Shown: positions 14,901 to 29,900, numbered from the stretch's first letter. The stretch: DNA of 64,000 nucleotides from Sitta carolinensis (GCA_032173965.1 JAVUNC010000006.1:19276370-19340369); one strand, 5' to 3'. The notes: generated from the sequence alone by a model not told the origin. Program-made: numbers and translations.

Positions 14901-17900
14901 GTTTGCTGCATTTTTATTGCCATTCTCCTCAGGCAGCACTGTCAGCGCTGTCCCCGGATCTCTGCCTGAGAGCCCCTGCATTTCACAATCACAATAATTC
15001 AGGAGGATTTTTTCATTCTCCATTTCCAGCAGACACCTGTCCTGCAATCCAGGACACCCAACAATGACAATAAATCTGGGCCATCTCTGCACCTCTCAGA
15101 TATTCCTGCTCTCCATCCCATCCCTGCAGCTCCCAGTTAAAACCAATGGACAGCACAGGGCTGGAACAGCTTCAGCTCCAGGCTCTGATTTTCATTACTT
15201 TGGATTTATCCTGGATTCCTCTGGATTTACAATTTCTCTAATTTCTCCGGAGTTTACCCCAGGTGAAGTTCGACCGAAGAACTTCTGTGAGGTGAAGTTT
15301 TATTAAACCAGCAAAGTTTTGTTTTAGGGTCACCCCCACCTCAGTCCCTGCCCTTAATGAGCTCCTGCATTAATCACTTTTCACATCTAATCCTGCCCTT
15401 GATGATTCTGATCAAATTCCTTATGGAAAAATGGGAAATCCCTGTAATTTTCCAGGCTTGTTTACTTGGGAAATGACTCCAGAAAAGACAATTTTCTCCC
15501 CAGATAACCATGGCAAGGGTAAGGTGGGAATAATCCCTTCTTTTGGCAAAATTTCCCCAGGATCACCCACCCTGGCTCAGGAAAAGAGAGTTTGGTGTTC
15601 CCCAAGTGCTGGAACATCAATTTTTTTTTTTTTTTTTTTGAAGATGAGGTTCAACACAAACTGAGACTGTGCTGGCTCCAACAGCAAAGTTATTCCAAAG
15701 TTATTCCAAAAATTCCCACTCTTGCTATGGCTGAAGGTGGCTGAAGGTCAGGAGCTGCTCCCAACTCCCAACCCCACCTCCCATGGAAAAGTTTCTCCTG
15801 CCAAGAAACCAGAGCAGCTCATGAGGGACAAACCTTGCTGCAGGATGTTTGGGTTTGCTTTTTTTTCCCCTGGAAAAATCAATGGGAGTGTAAATTAAGG
15901 CCTTCCAAGTAATTTTCCCAGAAATCTTCAGAGCAGACCATAATTCCTGGAGGAGCTGCTTTTCAAGGGTTGTGGAAAGCAGTGGGCAATTCCAAAAGGG
16001 CTGGAGGCAACTCCTTGGAATAAAGCTCTGAGGACAGGAATGATGGGAAATATGGAAGTGCAAATAAAATTCCTTGGTGATCCCAGCCACACTCAGCATT
16101 TTAATTTTGTGTTCATTTTCTCCCTGATTTCAGGGCCTCAGACACAAATTCTTAAGGCCTAACCCACCCTAATCTGAATTCAGGCCTAAATCTGAATCCT
16201 CCAAATGTTCCACACTTCCTGTGGAATTGTTTTCCAAAGCGCATTCCCCTGAAATTCCCGATTAGTCAGAAATCCAAGCTCACTTTGGCTCTTCAGTGGG
16301 AGGTTCAGAAACCGTTTCAGACACATGCTGTGCTTATCCTGGACATGGAGCCTTTAGGAGACGTAAAATCTGGGATTTCCATCCTCCCCCAGCATTCCCA
16401 AGTGCATTTTCTTGGGATTGACCCCTGGTGTCACAGCCACAACAAGAGGGAGAGACACAACTGACTGATCAAAAAATGGAATAAATTCACAAGAAATTCC
16501 ACCAAATAAAAAGAACTTTTCCAGGGATTCTACCTAAAGGCTTTGGGATCCTCCCACAAAAGGATTTCTAAACAACGCCGTGGATATTTCCATTTGGAAC
16601 AATTAAATCCAAAGGGAAGCGTTTTGGTTGGAATCGATGAAGGAATTGATGTTTAGGTCGATGTAAGAAAAGTTCAAATCAATCCCTGAAATCAATGCCA
16701 GAGTAGGAGAAGGTTGGGGTTTTCCCATGAAATTCTTTTGTGGAATAAAAATTTTTACATTTCAACAGCACAAGGAAGACAAGGAACTATGGGAGGGATT
16801 CCAGAGGTCATGGAGCTGCTCCATGGGGCCCCTCTGCTCTGGGAGAGCTGGGAATGTTCCCTGGAGAGGAGAAGACTCCAGGGAGAGCTCAGAGCCTGGA
16901 GGGGCTCCAGGAGAGCTGGGGAGGGACTGGGGACAAGGGATGGGGGGACAGCACACAGGGAATGGCTTTAGGCTGGAAAAGGAGAAGTGTGGGTTGGAAA
17001 TTGGGAAGGAATTCCTGGCTGGAGTGACCAGGACAAGGGAGAATGGCTTTTAGCTGGATGAGGGTAGATTTAGATGGGATATCAGGAAGGAATTCCTGGC
17101 TGCGAAGGAGAGGAGGGATGGGCTGGAATTTTCCCAGAGCAGCTGTGGCTGCCCCTGGATCCCTGAAAGTGCCCCAGGCCAGGCTGGACATCAGAGCTTG
17201 GATCACCCTGGGACGAGGGAAGGTGTCCCTGCCATGGCAGGGGCTGGAATGAGAAGGACTCCCAGGTTCTTCCCACCCAAAGCATTCCAGGATTGCCTGG
17301 CAGAGCGGCAGGTGGCCGAGGTGAGTGGGGGCAGGCAGGGGGTGCTGCTGGAGCTCCCCTGTGCCTGTGCAGCCACACTTCCCCAAATTCTCCCGGATTT
17401 CTCCAAAAACAGCTTGGAGAGCTGCATCTGACTCTGTTTATCCAAACCAATGACCCCTTTCTACATTTTGGCCAGGCCACTGTGACTGGTGAGCGACAGA
17501 ACTCTTCACCCACACCGGCCAGACCAGAGGGACATCAACGAAAATCCCACAGAAAGAATTCCAAACAAAGCTTTCATCGCAGAAACAAAAACCCAACGCT
17601 TACATCCAAGCCGTGAGAACAAACTTCAAAAACCCCAAAACATGAGGAAGAAACAGAACATTAGAGACTCAGAAGCTGCAGGCCTGGAAATGCAGACACA
17701 ATTGGCTTGGATCTGGAGTGGAAATCCCACTCACCAGTTTTGTTGGAGAGGCGGAAGGACACCATCTTGTCCGGGATGCTGCAGACATTCCGCACCGAGG
17801 CGATGCAGCTGTAATTGGCGTAGTCCTGAGGTCGCAGGTTCTTCAGCTTCAGGATCTTTGTTTCTCCCTGGAAAAACAGGAGGGAAATTTAGGAAGGGAC

Positions 17901-20900
17901 AGAGGCAGAGAAAAGCTGGATACGGATCCGGGATTTCCATCCTCTTCCATTCCCAAGAGCGTTTTTTGGGATTGGCCCCTGATGTTGCATCCACAAAACA
18001 CGACTGAGTGATCCAGAAGGGAGGACCCAAAATAAAAAAAAAAACAAACTGGAGTTCACAAAGAATTCCACAAAATGGAAACAGCATTTCCAGGGGTTCC
18101 ACCTAAAGACTTCAAGATCCTCTCCCAAGGGATTTCCAAAGGGGAAAGGGAATATCAGCACTGGAAAGCCAGAGGGGAATTGTTTTGATGGAGTCCTTCA
18201 AGTCGCCAATTTTTCAGGGTAATTTGTTTTAAGGAACAGTTTCCATGAAGAAAAAATCCCAAGGTATAAAACTCCTCCTGTTTCCCTTTAAAAATGAGGA
18301 GCTGCTGGATTCTATTTTTAGCCATGGAGTTGAACAGGACATGGAATGTCAAATTCCTTCAAACACGGATGGCAGAAAAGGGGGAAATGGGAAATGTGAG
18401 AATCCCCCTGTGAAGTTCCAAAAGAAAAAAGTGTAAAATATTTATTATTTAAAAATATTTATTATTATCCAGATTAATCTGAACAAATTTAATATTGGCA
18501 CAGCCTTAGGAACACATGGAATTATTTTTGATGGTATCACGTGGATAAACTGCACAGGAATGTCTAGGAAAAATAGGGAAGTTTGAGAAAATAAATGTAC
18601 AGAACTGGGAAAAAAAAATAAATCATCCATATAAAAAATACAGCTGAGCAGGGAAGAAAAGGAACAGTCCTTGAAATTTAGGAGAGGTTTTGGGATTATT
18701 GGGATTTAAGTGGTTCCTCTGGACAACCAATCCTACGGAAATGATGGGATTAAAACGAAGCCTTGGAAAAGCTGCTCCTAAGGATCAAATTCCCACTTTA
18801 GGAGGTTTCTCTGGAATAAGGAAGGGCCTGATCCAGGCTGCCAGAGGCACTGAGTCCTGGAAGCACGCAGCAGCTTCATCCCAGCATTCCCTCCTTAGCT
18901 CCAGGGCTGAACTCCCAATGGAATTCTGGATCCTGTCCCCGGCTCGCAGAGATTTATAAAAATGTATATATTTCCCTCATCGGTTGGGATAATTAGTCTA
19001 ATTATGTCTAATTGCATAATTATTGTAAATACAGCAAATTTAATCTCGTGCTCAGCCTGATTCCAATTCCAACGAGCGACGAGGAAGGACGCGAACTCCC
19101 AGGGAAAAAATCTCCATCGAGATCCGGGAGTTGGGAAGTCCATTTTTCCAACATTTTTATGGATAAGGATGGACAGTTCTGCTCCATTTCTCTCCCCATG
19201 GATCCTCGAAAAAGTGGCTGATGTTCCCTGACTGGCTGGAAAAATCTGATCATATTTAAGGGATTTGTTTGGATTTGCTCAGTCCTCCAAGAGTCTCCTG
19301 TGATTTAATTGCTGATTAGATTCTGGGATCATCCCAGAGTGTGGGAGAGGGGAAAGGAGGGATTCTGCCCCTCTGCCCAGGTGAGACCCCACCTGCACAG
19401 CTGCTCCAGCTCTGTGACAGAGCAGGACATGGAGTGCTGGAGTGATCCAGAGGAATCCAAGGAGATGCTCCAGAGGCTGGAGCCAGGCTGGGAGAGCTGG
19501 GAATGTTCCCTGGAGAGGAGGAGGCTCCAGGGAGAGCTCAGAGCCTGGAGGGGCTGCAGGAGAGCTGGGGAGGGACTGGGGACAAGGGGACAGCACACAG
19601 GGAATGGCTTGCCAAGGACAGAGGGCAGGGCTGGGTGGGATAGTGGGAATTGGGAATTCCTGTCTGGGCTGGAATTCCCAGAGCATCTGTGACTGCCCCT
19701 GGATACCTGGAATGTCTCAGGCCAGGCTGGACAGGATTGGAGCAGCCTGGGATGGTGGGAGGGGTCCCTGGGTTGGAATGGGATGAGCTTTATGGTCCCT
19801 TCCCACCCAAAGCATTCCAGGATTTTGTGATTACCAAAATCACAAAAAACCATCAGGAATAACACTCAACCTCCTTTCTGGGTAAAAAACCCTGAGAATT
19901 TTTATTTCCCCTTTCCATTCCATTTCACTTCCAGATTAAAATCTGCCTTCAGAGCCCTCAACAGAAAAACTCCCTCTCAAAATTCCCAAGTCTTGATCCT
20001 CTGAAGCCAAATCCCCTCTGTCCCTCTTCCCATCAGCTCTCCCTATTTGCATCCCTGCCTTGAAATGAACTAATTAAGCAGAAGATGTTGATGACTCTTG
20101 AACCTTTAATTACATCTTCTCCTCTCATAAACACAGAGCAGATCTTGCCTGCATGGATCCAGGCCTTGCTAATTCCAGCTGCCCTCCAATAACTGGAGAA
20201 AGGTTATGGATAAGATTGGAATATCACCAGGACAATCTGATTTATTCATTAATTAAACCCACGCCGAGATTTTAGGAAGGGTGATGTTAATAACCTCAAA
20301 AAAGAATTAAAAATCTAATTTCATGTGACGCATTTTAGTAGATGAATCCTTAGATTTCAGGGAAGGCAATCCTCAGCATTTCCATAGCGGAATGTAAAAC
20401 AAAAAAAATCCACTTTCCCTTTTTAATTAAAACATTTCAAATCTCCAGTTTACACTCGAGTCCAAGCAAAGCCCCAGATTTGCTAAACTGGGTCTGTTCA
20501 TGTTAAGTTAAAAATAATCTCATTCCATTTAGGACACCAATAACTCGGCTCTGTGATTTAATTCCCGGCTCTGCAAGGTTCCGGGCTCCACATTTCTGCG
20601 GGAAACACGGAGCTGTTGGAGCAATATAAAGCTGTCAAGTACAATAAAAAGCTACAAATGAAGGTGCTCTCAAATCATTAAGTGAAAATTATTTATGAAA
20701 GTCGCAGTTGCTTTCTGCTCTGAACACCAAATTACCAGGCAGTTTTCACCTCTGTCTTTCCCTGTTATTCCCTGGGATTTTCCAAACCAATTTTGCCGAT
20801 TTTTTTTTTCCCCTCTCTCTTTTTTTTTTCTTCAAACACCATCCCACACTTTTGGCCACAGACAATGGGATTTGCCACCTTTTTTATCCTTCCTCGGTGC

Positions 20901-23900
20901 AAATGTGTACCTGATAAATTAAGCTCAGCTTATCCGACAGAGCCAGGATTCCTTCCGGGCTGGGAATGGGAGCAGGAAGACTTCGGAAAAGGTTTTATTT
21001 CCTTTTTTTACCGCCTCATTTTTAAGTGGGGGGACTGTGAAATGCAACCTTGCATTCAAAGATAAAAGAGGCAGAAAGAAAGGAGTATAAGAAACCAACA
21101 TGGGGAGTTCTCATAGAGTCTGGAATCGTGGAATTTTTAAGGTTGGAAAAGCCCTCTAAGATCATCAACTCCAACCAGCAGCCACCACTGTGTTCTCCAT
21201 TTACCCATGTCCTCATCCACATGGTTTTTCAACCCTTCCAGTGATGGAGACTCCACCACTCTTCTGGGCAGCCCCTTCCTCTTCCATAAAGAAATTTTTC
21301 CTCAAATTTAATCTACTCAGAGAGATTTCAAGGCTGTAATTTAGGCTGAGAGCAGAATTTCTGAGTTGGATCGGGACAGATGAGGAAACAGGAATCAAAC
21401 CAGAAGTTTGCAGGATCCGGTAAAAATCACGTTAAAAGGCCTCCCGTACACATCACCCCCTCACCATTTAATAATTCATATTTTCAACCAAAATCCAAAC
21501 ACATTTTTCCACCAAGAAATCCATGAACAACATCCAGGAGCGTTTGGGTGACGCGGCATCCTCCGGAGGCCGCCCCCAAAACCCCACCCCGCAAACCCGG
21601 CTGGCGGATCCCACTGCAGATCGTTGAGATGGGAAAAAATTCCCGAATTTTAGGCCTACCTGGGTAAAGAAGGGCTCGTAGATCTCCACTCCCTTGTCGG
21701 AGCCCTGCAGCAGCACCTCCTGGCCGCGGCGCCAGCTGTAGCGCACGGGCGGGTTGGAGTTGGCCACGCACCTGAGGAACACGGTCTTCTCATAATAAAA
21801 CTGCTCCTTGGCTTCCCCGATGCTCTGGTGCACCGTGACGATGGGATCGTCCAAATCTGAGGGAAAAAAACGGGAGGAAAACCCAAGTTTAAGCCAGGCT
21901 TTGGTCGGCTCGACAACAGCGCGGCGACGGGAATTTCCCGCGACGCCTCGAGGGTAAAACAGAGGCAAAGCAGCTCGAAAAAGCCCCAGAATTTTAGGGA
22001 TTTTTGCAGCAAAAGTCAGGTTTAGGATTGATTTCCTTCTGCCCGGCTGGGTCTTCTTCCAAACTCACATTTTTAGGCAGAACAGCACAGCCAAGCTCAC
22101 GCTAATGTCAATCATATTTCTATTATAGTGCCGCGATTACCGCGGTTTCGTCTGGTTCGCAGCTTTACTCCTTGTTTCTTCTCCCTCTTTTCCACAAAAT
22201 TATAAAGCTTTGGCAATAAATAGACAGCCTGATTTGCATCCAAATGGCAGGATCCAGGAGTCCATGGATCATGTGCACGCAGCTGTTTGCTTTTAAAGCT
22301 GCAATTTAAGGCAGCAATTTAATGCAGATTCCCTGCTTTTAGTTACAGGCATTTAACTTCCAGCAGGTAAATTCATCCCGGGCTTTGGAACACATTTCTC
22401 TTGATTAAAATACAGATATCAGATAATTGCTCCCACTGCAGCAGCTCCAAGAAAATGAGATGCCCACAATGAGGAACTGGCTTCCACAAGGAATAAAAAT
22501 ACAATAGCCCTTGGAATATGAGGAGACCAAAGTAATTAATCTGGGCTTTATCCCATCAGGAAATAAAAGGAGATTCCTGGTTTGGGTTTTTTTTCTGAGC
22601 TTAGTTTGGAGGGATGATTTTGTTGAGGAAGGAAAGAAATGGAACAAGGAGAAACAAGGAAAACAAAGGATGTTTTTCTTAAGTATTGGTAAAAAATACA
22701 CAATTTCCAAATGACCACGCCCTGCCAGCCAGGATTTCCTTCCCAATATCCCACCCAAATCTCCCCTTTTCCAACTAAAAGCCATTCCCTGGGTGCTGTC
22801 CCCCATCCCTTGTCCCCAGTCCCTCCCCAGCTCTCCTGCAGCCCCTTCAGGTACCCTCAGCTCTCCCTGGATCCTTCTCCTCTCCAGGGAACATTCCCAG
22901 CTCTCCCAGCCTGGCTCCAGAGCAGCTCCAGCCCTCGGAGCATCTCCGTGATCCCCTCTCCAACAATTCCATGTTTTTCTTGTGCTGGACTCCTGGACTC
23001 CAAGCACACAGGAACACAACATTCTATGTGCAGTTCAGCCTTGCCTGCAACCATTCCAGAACCTTCCCAGCATTGCCTGTCCCTTAAAATTCCTTAAAAC
23101 CTCATGGATGCGGGTTAATCATTCCCTTATCCCCAGATTTAACTCTATTTTTGCAAAGTCTGGTGTGAGTAATTATCAAAATCTTGGTTCATTTATTTGA
23201 GGACAAATTTCAGAGAAATGGAGAACGAGGTCCTCAAATCTTTACGTGACCAGAAGGAACCAGTCAAAGGCACCCTCAAATCCCTCTGCAAAGGTGGAGA
23301 ATCCTGGAATTGTTGAGGTTGGAAAAGCCCCCTGAGATCTCCAAATCCAACCACCACCATGTTCACCACTAATCCACGGCCTCAAGAGCCACATCCAGAA
23401 CTGGCTGAACTTCTCCAGCGGTTCTGACTCCACCCCTTCCCTGAGCAGCCTCTTCCAAAGCTTGGCAATCCATGGAATTCACAAGGAAGGACTTTGTTAA
23501 TAAAATAAATAGACCAGAACACGTGAAAATTCCCTGTTGAAAAGCAATTTCCAGAAAAAAAAGACAAAGCCTAATGACTGAAAACTCATCTAAAGAGTAA
23601 AAATTCATCTCGAGCTGCTCCATTTCTATTTGCATAAGAAGAGTGAAGCTGGAGAGTCTCTTGATTAATTAGAAACAAAACCTGTTCCAAAATTCCCAAC
23701 AATTCCAGCGATAATACCTCGAAGTGGGGCACAGATTTTTAAATAAATGTTACCTTCCTCCTCCCCTCCAAAACATTTAATTTAAGATCACAGAAGCAAA
23801 TTATGTCTCTGCTGCTCCAAATTAGGATGGCATTTCCTAATGAGATTTCAGTTTTGTTGGAAAGGTTATTTGAAATCACGGCAGCGCTCGAAGAGGGTTG

Positions 23901-26900
23901 AGAGTGCTCAGAAATTCTGGCTTCTGCTCCTGAAGTTGAAAATAAGGACAAAATTAACTCGCTGCAATTTTTAGGGTCAAACACCTGTTCCTTGAGTTTT
24001 GATGGAGGACAGAACGCTTCCCACACTGATTCCCAGGTTCTCCCTATTAAAGCACATCCCTGGATGGCAGACAAGGGGCCAGGAGCTCCATCACTGAGTC
24101 CAGGGATGCTCTTCCAACCTCTGGCCCCGGGATGAGGGTGAATCCTTGGACAAAAGACATGAGAGGTCCAAATCTGGGCTCAGCTTCATTTGCATGGGGT
24201 TACTCAAGATGAGGCACAGGAAATCCCTTAAAATCTGGAACCAGGACTGAAGGCAGGACTGAAAGCACCTCCATCCCTGCCTGCAAGAGCAGGAGAGCCC
24301 TTTCCAGGGAAAAATGCCTTCTTGACCCTGTGAGACAAATTCCTGAGTGCCCTGTCCAGCTCCAGACGTGGATAAACTGGAACAGAGCAGGGGAGGCCAC
24401 CAAGGTGCCTGGAGGCCATGCAGATCCTGGGGGAGCTGGGTCTGGCCAACCTGGAGATGGTTGGATAAAGGGAAAATCCAATTTCTGTCTTCAAATGCCA
24501 ACCAGGGACTCCTGGAGAAGACTAAGACAAAGGAGAAGATGGGATGAAGAGCAGCTGGAATTTCTGTCTTCAATTTCCTGCCAGGAAGTTCTGGAGAAGA
24601 TGAAAAACCCTTCTTGGAGGTGCAGAGGAAAGGTCCATGAGGTCTACGCTGCATCAAGAGGAATTTCTCCTGGGTATAAGGAAAACAAATTCCGTGTCCA
24701 ATTGGACAAGAGTCCAGAGGGGCCATGGGATATTTGGAGACATCCAAAGTTTGTCTGGACACAGCCCTGAGGAATCTGACCTTGAAGGTGGCCCTGGTTT
24801 AAGCAGGGGGTGGGACAGGAGTCATTTGAGATAAATGATTCTGAATTATTCCATGACTCCAGGAGCTGTGATGTCATCACCTGCTTGTCCAATCTGCTCT
24901 CTTGGGATAAGTCCATGCTGGATCATGGAAAGGTTGGGATGGATCTTAGATCTCATCCATTCCCACCCCTGCCATGGGCAGGGACACCTCCCACTATCCC
25001 ATTATCCAACCCCAATGTCCAGCCTGGCCTTGGACACTTCCTGGGATCCAGGGACATGAGGAATAAAAATACAATAGCCCTTGGAATATGAGGAGACCAA
25101 AGTAATTAATTTGGGCTTTATCCCATCAGGAAATAAAGGAGATTCCTGGTCTGTTTTTTTCCTGAGCTTTGTTTGGAGGGATGATTTTGTTGAGGAAGGA
25201 AAGAAATGGAACAAGGAGAAACAAGGAAAGCAAAGGATGTTTTTCCTAAGTACTGGTAAAAAGTACACAATTTCCAAAAGACCACTCCCTGCCAGCCAGG
25301 AATTCCTTCCCAATATCCCATCAATCCTGGCTCTCTGGCAGTGGGAAGCTATTCCTTCTTCTCCTGTCCCTCCGTCCCTGGAAACCAATGGTTTTGGTGG
25401 GGAGAACCTTGAAGTCCATCCCATCCCATGCCAGGGACCCCTCCCACTGTCCCAGGCTACTCCAACCCCAGTGTCCAACCTGGCCTGGGACATTCCAGGG
25501 ATCCAGGGGCAGCCACAGCTGTTCGGGGAATTCCAGCCCAGCCGGAATTCCCAGTTCCCACTATCCCACCCAAATCTCCCCTTTTCCAGCTCAAAGCCAT
25601 TCCCTGTGTGCTGTCCCTCCATCCTCTGCCCAAGTCCCTCCTCAGCTAATCCCTTCCGCGCAAGCACTGAGCCATGGCAAGGGATGGATTTTGATAGGAA
25701 TATCGGGAAAGCTCCAAGAAATCCAAGCTGGGAATGGAACTGCAGCAAAGCCTCTGCCAAAGCATTTCATAATGGTCAGTTAATGGAAAATTCCCATCTG
25801 CAGAACCTGACAGATTTTTTTTTTTCCAACAGCAGCGCTGGAAAGATCCCGGCAGCTGCAGCAAAGCAAAAGCAGAAGCACAACCAGGAGAGCAAAGAAT
25901 GCTCCCAGTTGTTGGGAGATTTCCCTGGATATTCCCAGCGTTGAGAAGGTCCTCACAAATGTGTGACATAAGGCTGGGCTTTGCTCAGGCCACGCAAGAG
26001 CTGGAAAAGAGAAAAAGCAGGAAAAATACGGTGCTTGGACAAGGGATTCTGCAGAGAGATTGCAGGGAAACTCCAAAATTCCTTGCCTTTAGCCAGGTTG
26101 TTTAAACCTGATCCTGGTGCTCATGGAAGTTCTCCAGAATTCTGGCTACAATTCTGATTGAAATGGCACCAATTGATTTTCAATTTTCTAAACAGATTTT
26201 AAAAACGTGGGTGGTGGGGGTGGCTGTTCTTTTCCAGCAGCACGGGAATAGCCAGGGGCTTGGAAGGCTGGGAGGGAAGGGCTGGGAATGGTCACCCAGA
26301 GAAGATCCTGGATCCCTGGAAATATCCAAGGCCAGGTTGGACAGGGCTTGGAGCAACCTTGGATAGTGGGAGGTGTCCCTGCCCATGGCAGGGGTGGGAT
26401 GGGAATATGGGATGGGATTTAAGGTCCCTTCCATCCCAAACCATTCCAGGTTCAATAATTTCAAATGCCACACAAAACCAAACCTATGAAGACTTATCAT
26501 TGGGAAGCCCAACAAGATGAATCTCATAATTTTACAAGAAAGGGGGAAGAAAAGAATCCCAAAGTTTCCGTTTTGGGTTGATGAAGTTATGAGGAGTCGA
26601 CAGATTAATCACTCTTTACACCGAACTGAAGTCACGGATGCTGCCAGGCGGTTAAAGTCTCCTAATCAACCTGAAAATAATTACGGGAAGATGTTTCCCA
26701 GGAGGTTTGTGCCACCATCAGGTCCAATTTCTCAGTCTTTAATCTCTGAATTGAACCGAACACTCCCCAAAACCCAGGTGGGCCAGGCGTGGTAAATGCT
26801 GGATTGGAAGAATTCCCCTCACACATCCCGGAGCTCTGGAACAAACGGAAAACTCAACCCAAGCTTATCCAAATGGGTCTAACCGAAATTCCCTGGGAAT

Positions 26901-29900
26901 TGCATCCTGATAGTGGAGTGGAAGGGCACAGAGGAGTGCTGTACAACCCTCCCTGTGCATAATTCCAAAGGCATGGAGCTGCCTGGGAGTGGGAAACACG
27001 GATCATCACCCTGACCTGAGCCCCGGGAGGGTCACGGCAACACCGACAGCTCGGCAGGATCCGGGCGGGATTTGCTGGATCATCTCCTCCCAGCTGCTGG
27101 GCCTGCACAGTTTGCTGATTTCATTTGTTAATTAGCTGCCTTTGTGTTCAGATGTTCGGAGCAGGCGGGATAAGAATAAATCCACATCTGGGAGAGGGAT
27201 GGGAACAGCTTCATCCCGGCGGGCAGAGCGGAGACAGCGGTGACGCATCGCTGAGTCGGAGCTGTTCCGCTCCTGAGTTATCCCTAAATGTGAAACTCCA
27301 GTGTTTTCCATGTTACTTTTCCTCTGGGAATTGTTCAGCTCCTGAGTTGTCCTTAAATGTGAAACTCCTGTGCTATTTTTCCTTTGGGGGTTACTCAGCT
27401 CCTAAGTTATCCCTAAATGTGAAACTCCCCTGTTTTCCAAGCCGTTTTCCCTCCTTGATGCAGCAAAAGATTTCAAACATGGAATCATTGAGGCTGGGAA
27501 AGAATTTGGGATCATCGAGTCCAGCTGTGCCCGATGCCCACCCTGTGCCCAGAGCTCTGAGTGCCAGATCCATGGGACACCTCCAGGGATGAGGATTCCA
27601 ACCCTGCCTGGGCACTGCCAGTTCCTGAGCCCCTTCCCATGGGGAATTCCTGCTGCTGTGCCCCGGAGATGCCCTGGCTGTGCCCTCCTGCCCTTGAAGG
27701 GCTTTTCCAACCTCACAGATCCTGGGATTCTGCCTCCAAATCCCAAAGCACAGCCCAGCAAACACAGAGATATTGGTAGGAGTGGATTTTCAGCTGATGA
27801 ACGCATTGGAAAGAACAAAAAGTTGTGCAGAGCCAGGAGAGCCCTGAGCCTCCTCTGCTCCAGGATGAGCCTGCCCAGCTCCTCAGGGATTCTCCATCCG
27901 ATTTCCCAGCTCCCTCGGGAATTCTCCAGCCCCTGCCCAGCTCCCTCAGCTTCTCCTCACCATGTTTATTCTCAATAATTCACAGAATTCCAGAATGGTT
28001 TGGGTTAGAAGGAAGGACCTTAAAGCCCATCCAGTGCCACCTCTGCCATGGGCAGGGACACTTTCCATCATCCCAGGGTGCTCCAGACTCCATCCAGCCT
28101 GGCCTGGGACACTTCCAGGGATGAAGCAGTCACAGCTTCTCCACCAAGGCAGCTTTGAAAAGCTTGGTGTGGGATATCAACCTCAAAAATTCCATTAATT
28201 TCTCTATTCCTTGCACCCTACAGAAAGGAAAAGGAGCTCTCCCTCTCTCCACCCCTCCATGTGGACACGCAGCAGCTCCAACCAAGCTGGAAAGACGGGA
28301 ATTAAGTTATTCCCAGCTCCGTGTGAGCTATTTTCCCCTCTCCAACCCTTTGAAAGCGATTTATTCTGCACCTGCAGTGCTGCATGTGCAGAACAGCCCC
28401 GGCTCGGAGAGCAAACAGCATTCCCAGCTGCTGGAAGGAAGCGAACGTTCCCTCCTTGTTCCCACGGCAGGGAGCGTGACCCCGGGCGCCCCCTGAGGAG
28501 CTTCCATCGATTTCCGATGGAATTTGGGGAGGATCAGAGCCCTGCCAGGAGGCTGTTAACACACTCCAACACAAAAGGACAAAGGGAAGGACCTCAGTAG
28601 CAGCGATCCCCACACAGCTCCAGCCAGTGATGCTTTCCCCAGGGCGCAGGATGCAGCTGAATTCCAAAAGGGAAAATAAAATGAGCTCTCCGTGGTGGGA
28701 TTTTATGGGGAAAAGCGTTTTCTGCCCGCTTTTGGCGAGGTGATAAAGACACCTGGTTGTCCTGGTGGCACCATTGGGTGCAGGAGGGGTTTTCCTTCTC
28801 CAAGGACACCAAACAGAGCCAATCCCCGTCATTCCTGAGGCTGGATTAGCCCGGGATCCCCAGGGAGCAGAGGGGTTTTAGCACTGAGAGAACAAACAGC
28901 AACATCCATGACAAGGCTCGACTTCCAGAGGAGGAGGGCACATCCAGGAATGTCCTGAGGAGGACTGGGAGTGTTGGACCTGACCTGGAATTGTGCCCTG
29001 GGCTGATCCCTCAGCCTGGGATTCAGCCCCTGTGCCCAGGTAAGAGCCCACCTGCAGAGCTGGAGCTGCTGGAGAGATTCCAGAGGTATCCACAGAGCTG
29101 CTCCAAGGGCTGGAGCTGCTCTGGAGGCAGGCTGGGAGAGCTGGGAATGTTCCCTGGAGAGGAGGAGGCTCCAGGGAGAGCTCAGAGCCTGGAGGGGCTG
29201 CAGGAGAGCTGGGGAGGAACTGGGGACAAGGGATGGGGGGACAGCACCCAGGGAATGGATGGGAACTGGGAAAGGGGAGATTGGGAATTGGGAATTGCTG
29301 GCTGGGCTGGAATTCCCAGAGCAGCTGTGGCTGCCCCCGGATCCCTGGAATGTCCCAGGCTGGACACTGGGGTTGGACCCTGGGACAGTGGGAGGGGTCC
29401 CTGCCCATCCAGGGGTGGGATGGGATGGGATTTGAGCTCCCTTCCCACCCAACCCATTCCAGGATTCTCTCCCGATGTTTGTTTGACAATGGCTCCCACT
29501 GCCAGAGGGGAGATTGGGAATTGGGAATTCCTGGCTGGACAAGAGCAGGGACAAAGCCAGGAGAGCATCCCAAAAAACACCAACATGGGGAAAATCTGGG
29601 ACTGAGGAAGCAGAGCCAGGAAATGTTGGTGTGGGAAATCCAGGGTTGGAGCAAGGAGTGTCCATGAAAGAATGAAATCAATCCCTGAAAATTATGGCTT
29701 AAAAGAACATTTAATAATTGTAATTTAAAATAAAGAATAAAATGTTTAAATAAAACAAACTAAAATAAAATCCAAAATAAAAAAAAAAAATAAAATTAAG
29801 TTTACATTTATTTGAAATTCAGTTTATTTATTTAAAGAAATTTTAAAATAAAAAATGAAATTTAGTCATAAATACATAAATAATGTTTATGACCTATAAA

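Larger units (their letters stand above)
327..17734 (-). other. MDGA2 intron E (17.4 kb)
   Basis: Phase 1 intron between the Ig2 and Ig3 exons. It is filled with CR1 fragments in both directions, seven tandem arrays and a 0.73 kb segment repeated in inverted form at 57.4 kb. Stretches in which I recognise nothing: 3200-4270, 4880-5755, 5970-6660, 7435-8060, 10420-10860, 14770-16775 (apart from a T-run at 15620-15638) and 17300-17734. No exon-like ORF with splice sites was found. Confidence 0.85.
17868..21659 (-). other. MDGA2 intron D (3.8 kb)
   Basis: Phase 0 intron splitting Ig2. It holds one long plus-strand CR1 (19335-19840), one minus-strand CR1 (21115-21320), and otherwise unique sequence. 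18000-19330 shows no recognised feature. 20040-20700 is AT-rich, free of repeats and rich in TAAT cores. Confidence 0.88.

Noticed and set aside
13939..15067. Pro-rich ORFs up to 353 codons over the 40-bp array
   Set aside because: Unit lengths of 39, 40 and 41 bp alternate, and ORFs are open in several frames on both strands; compositional artefact.
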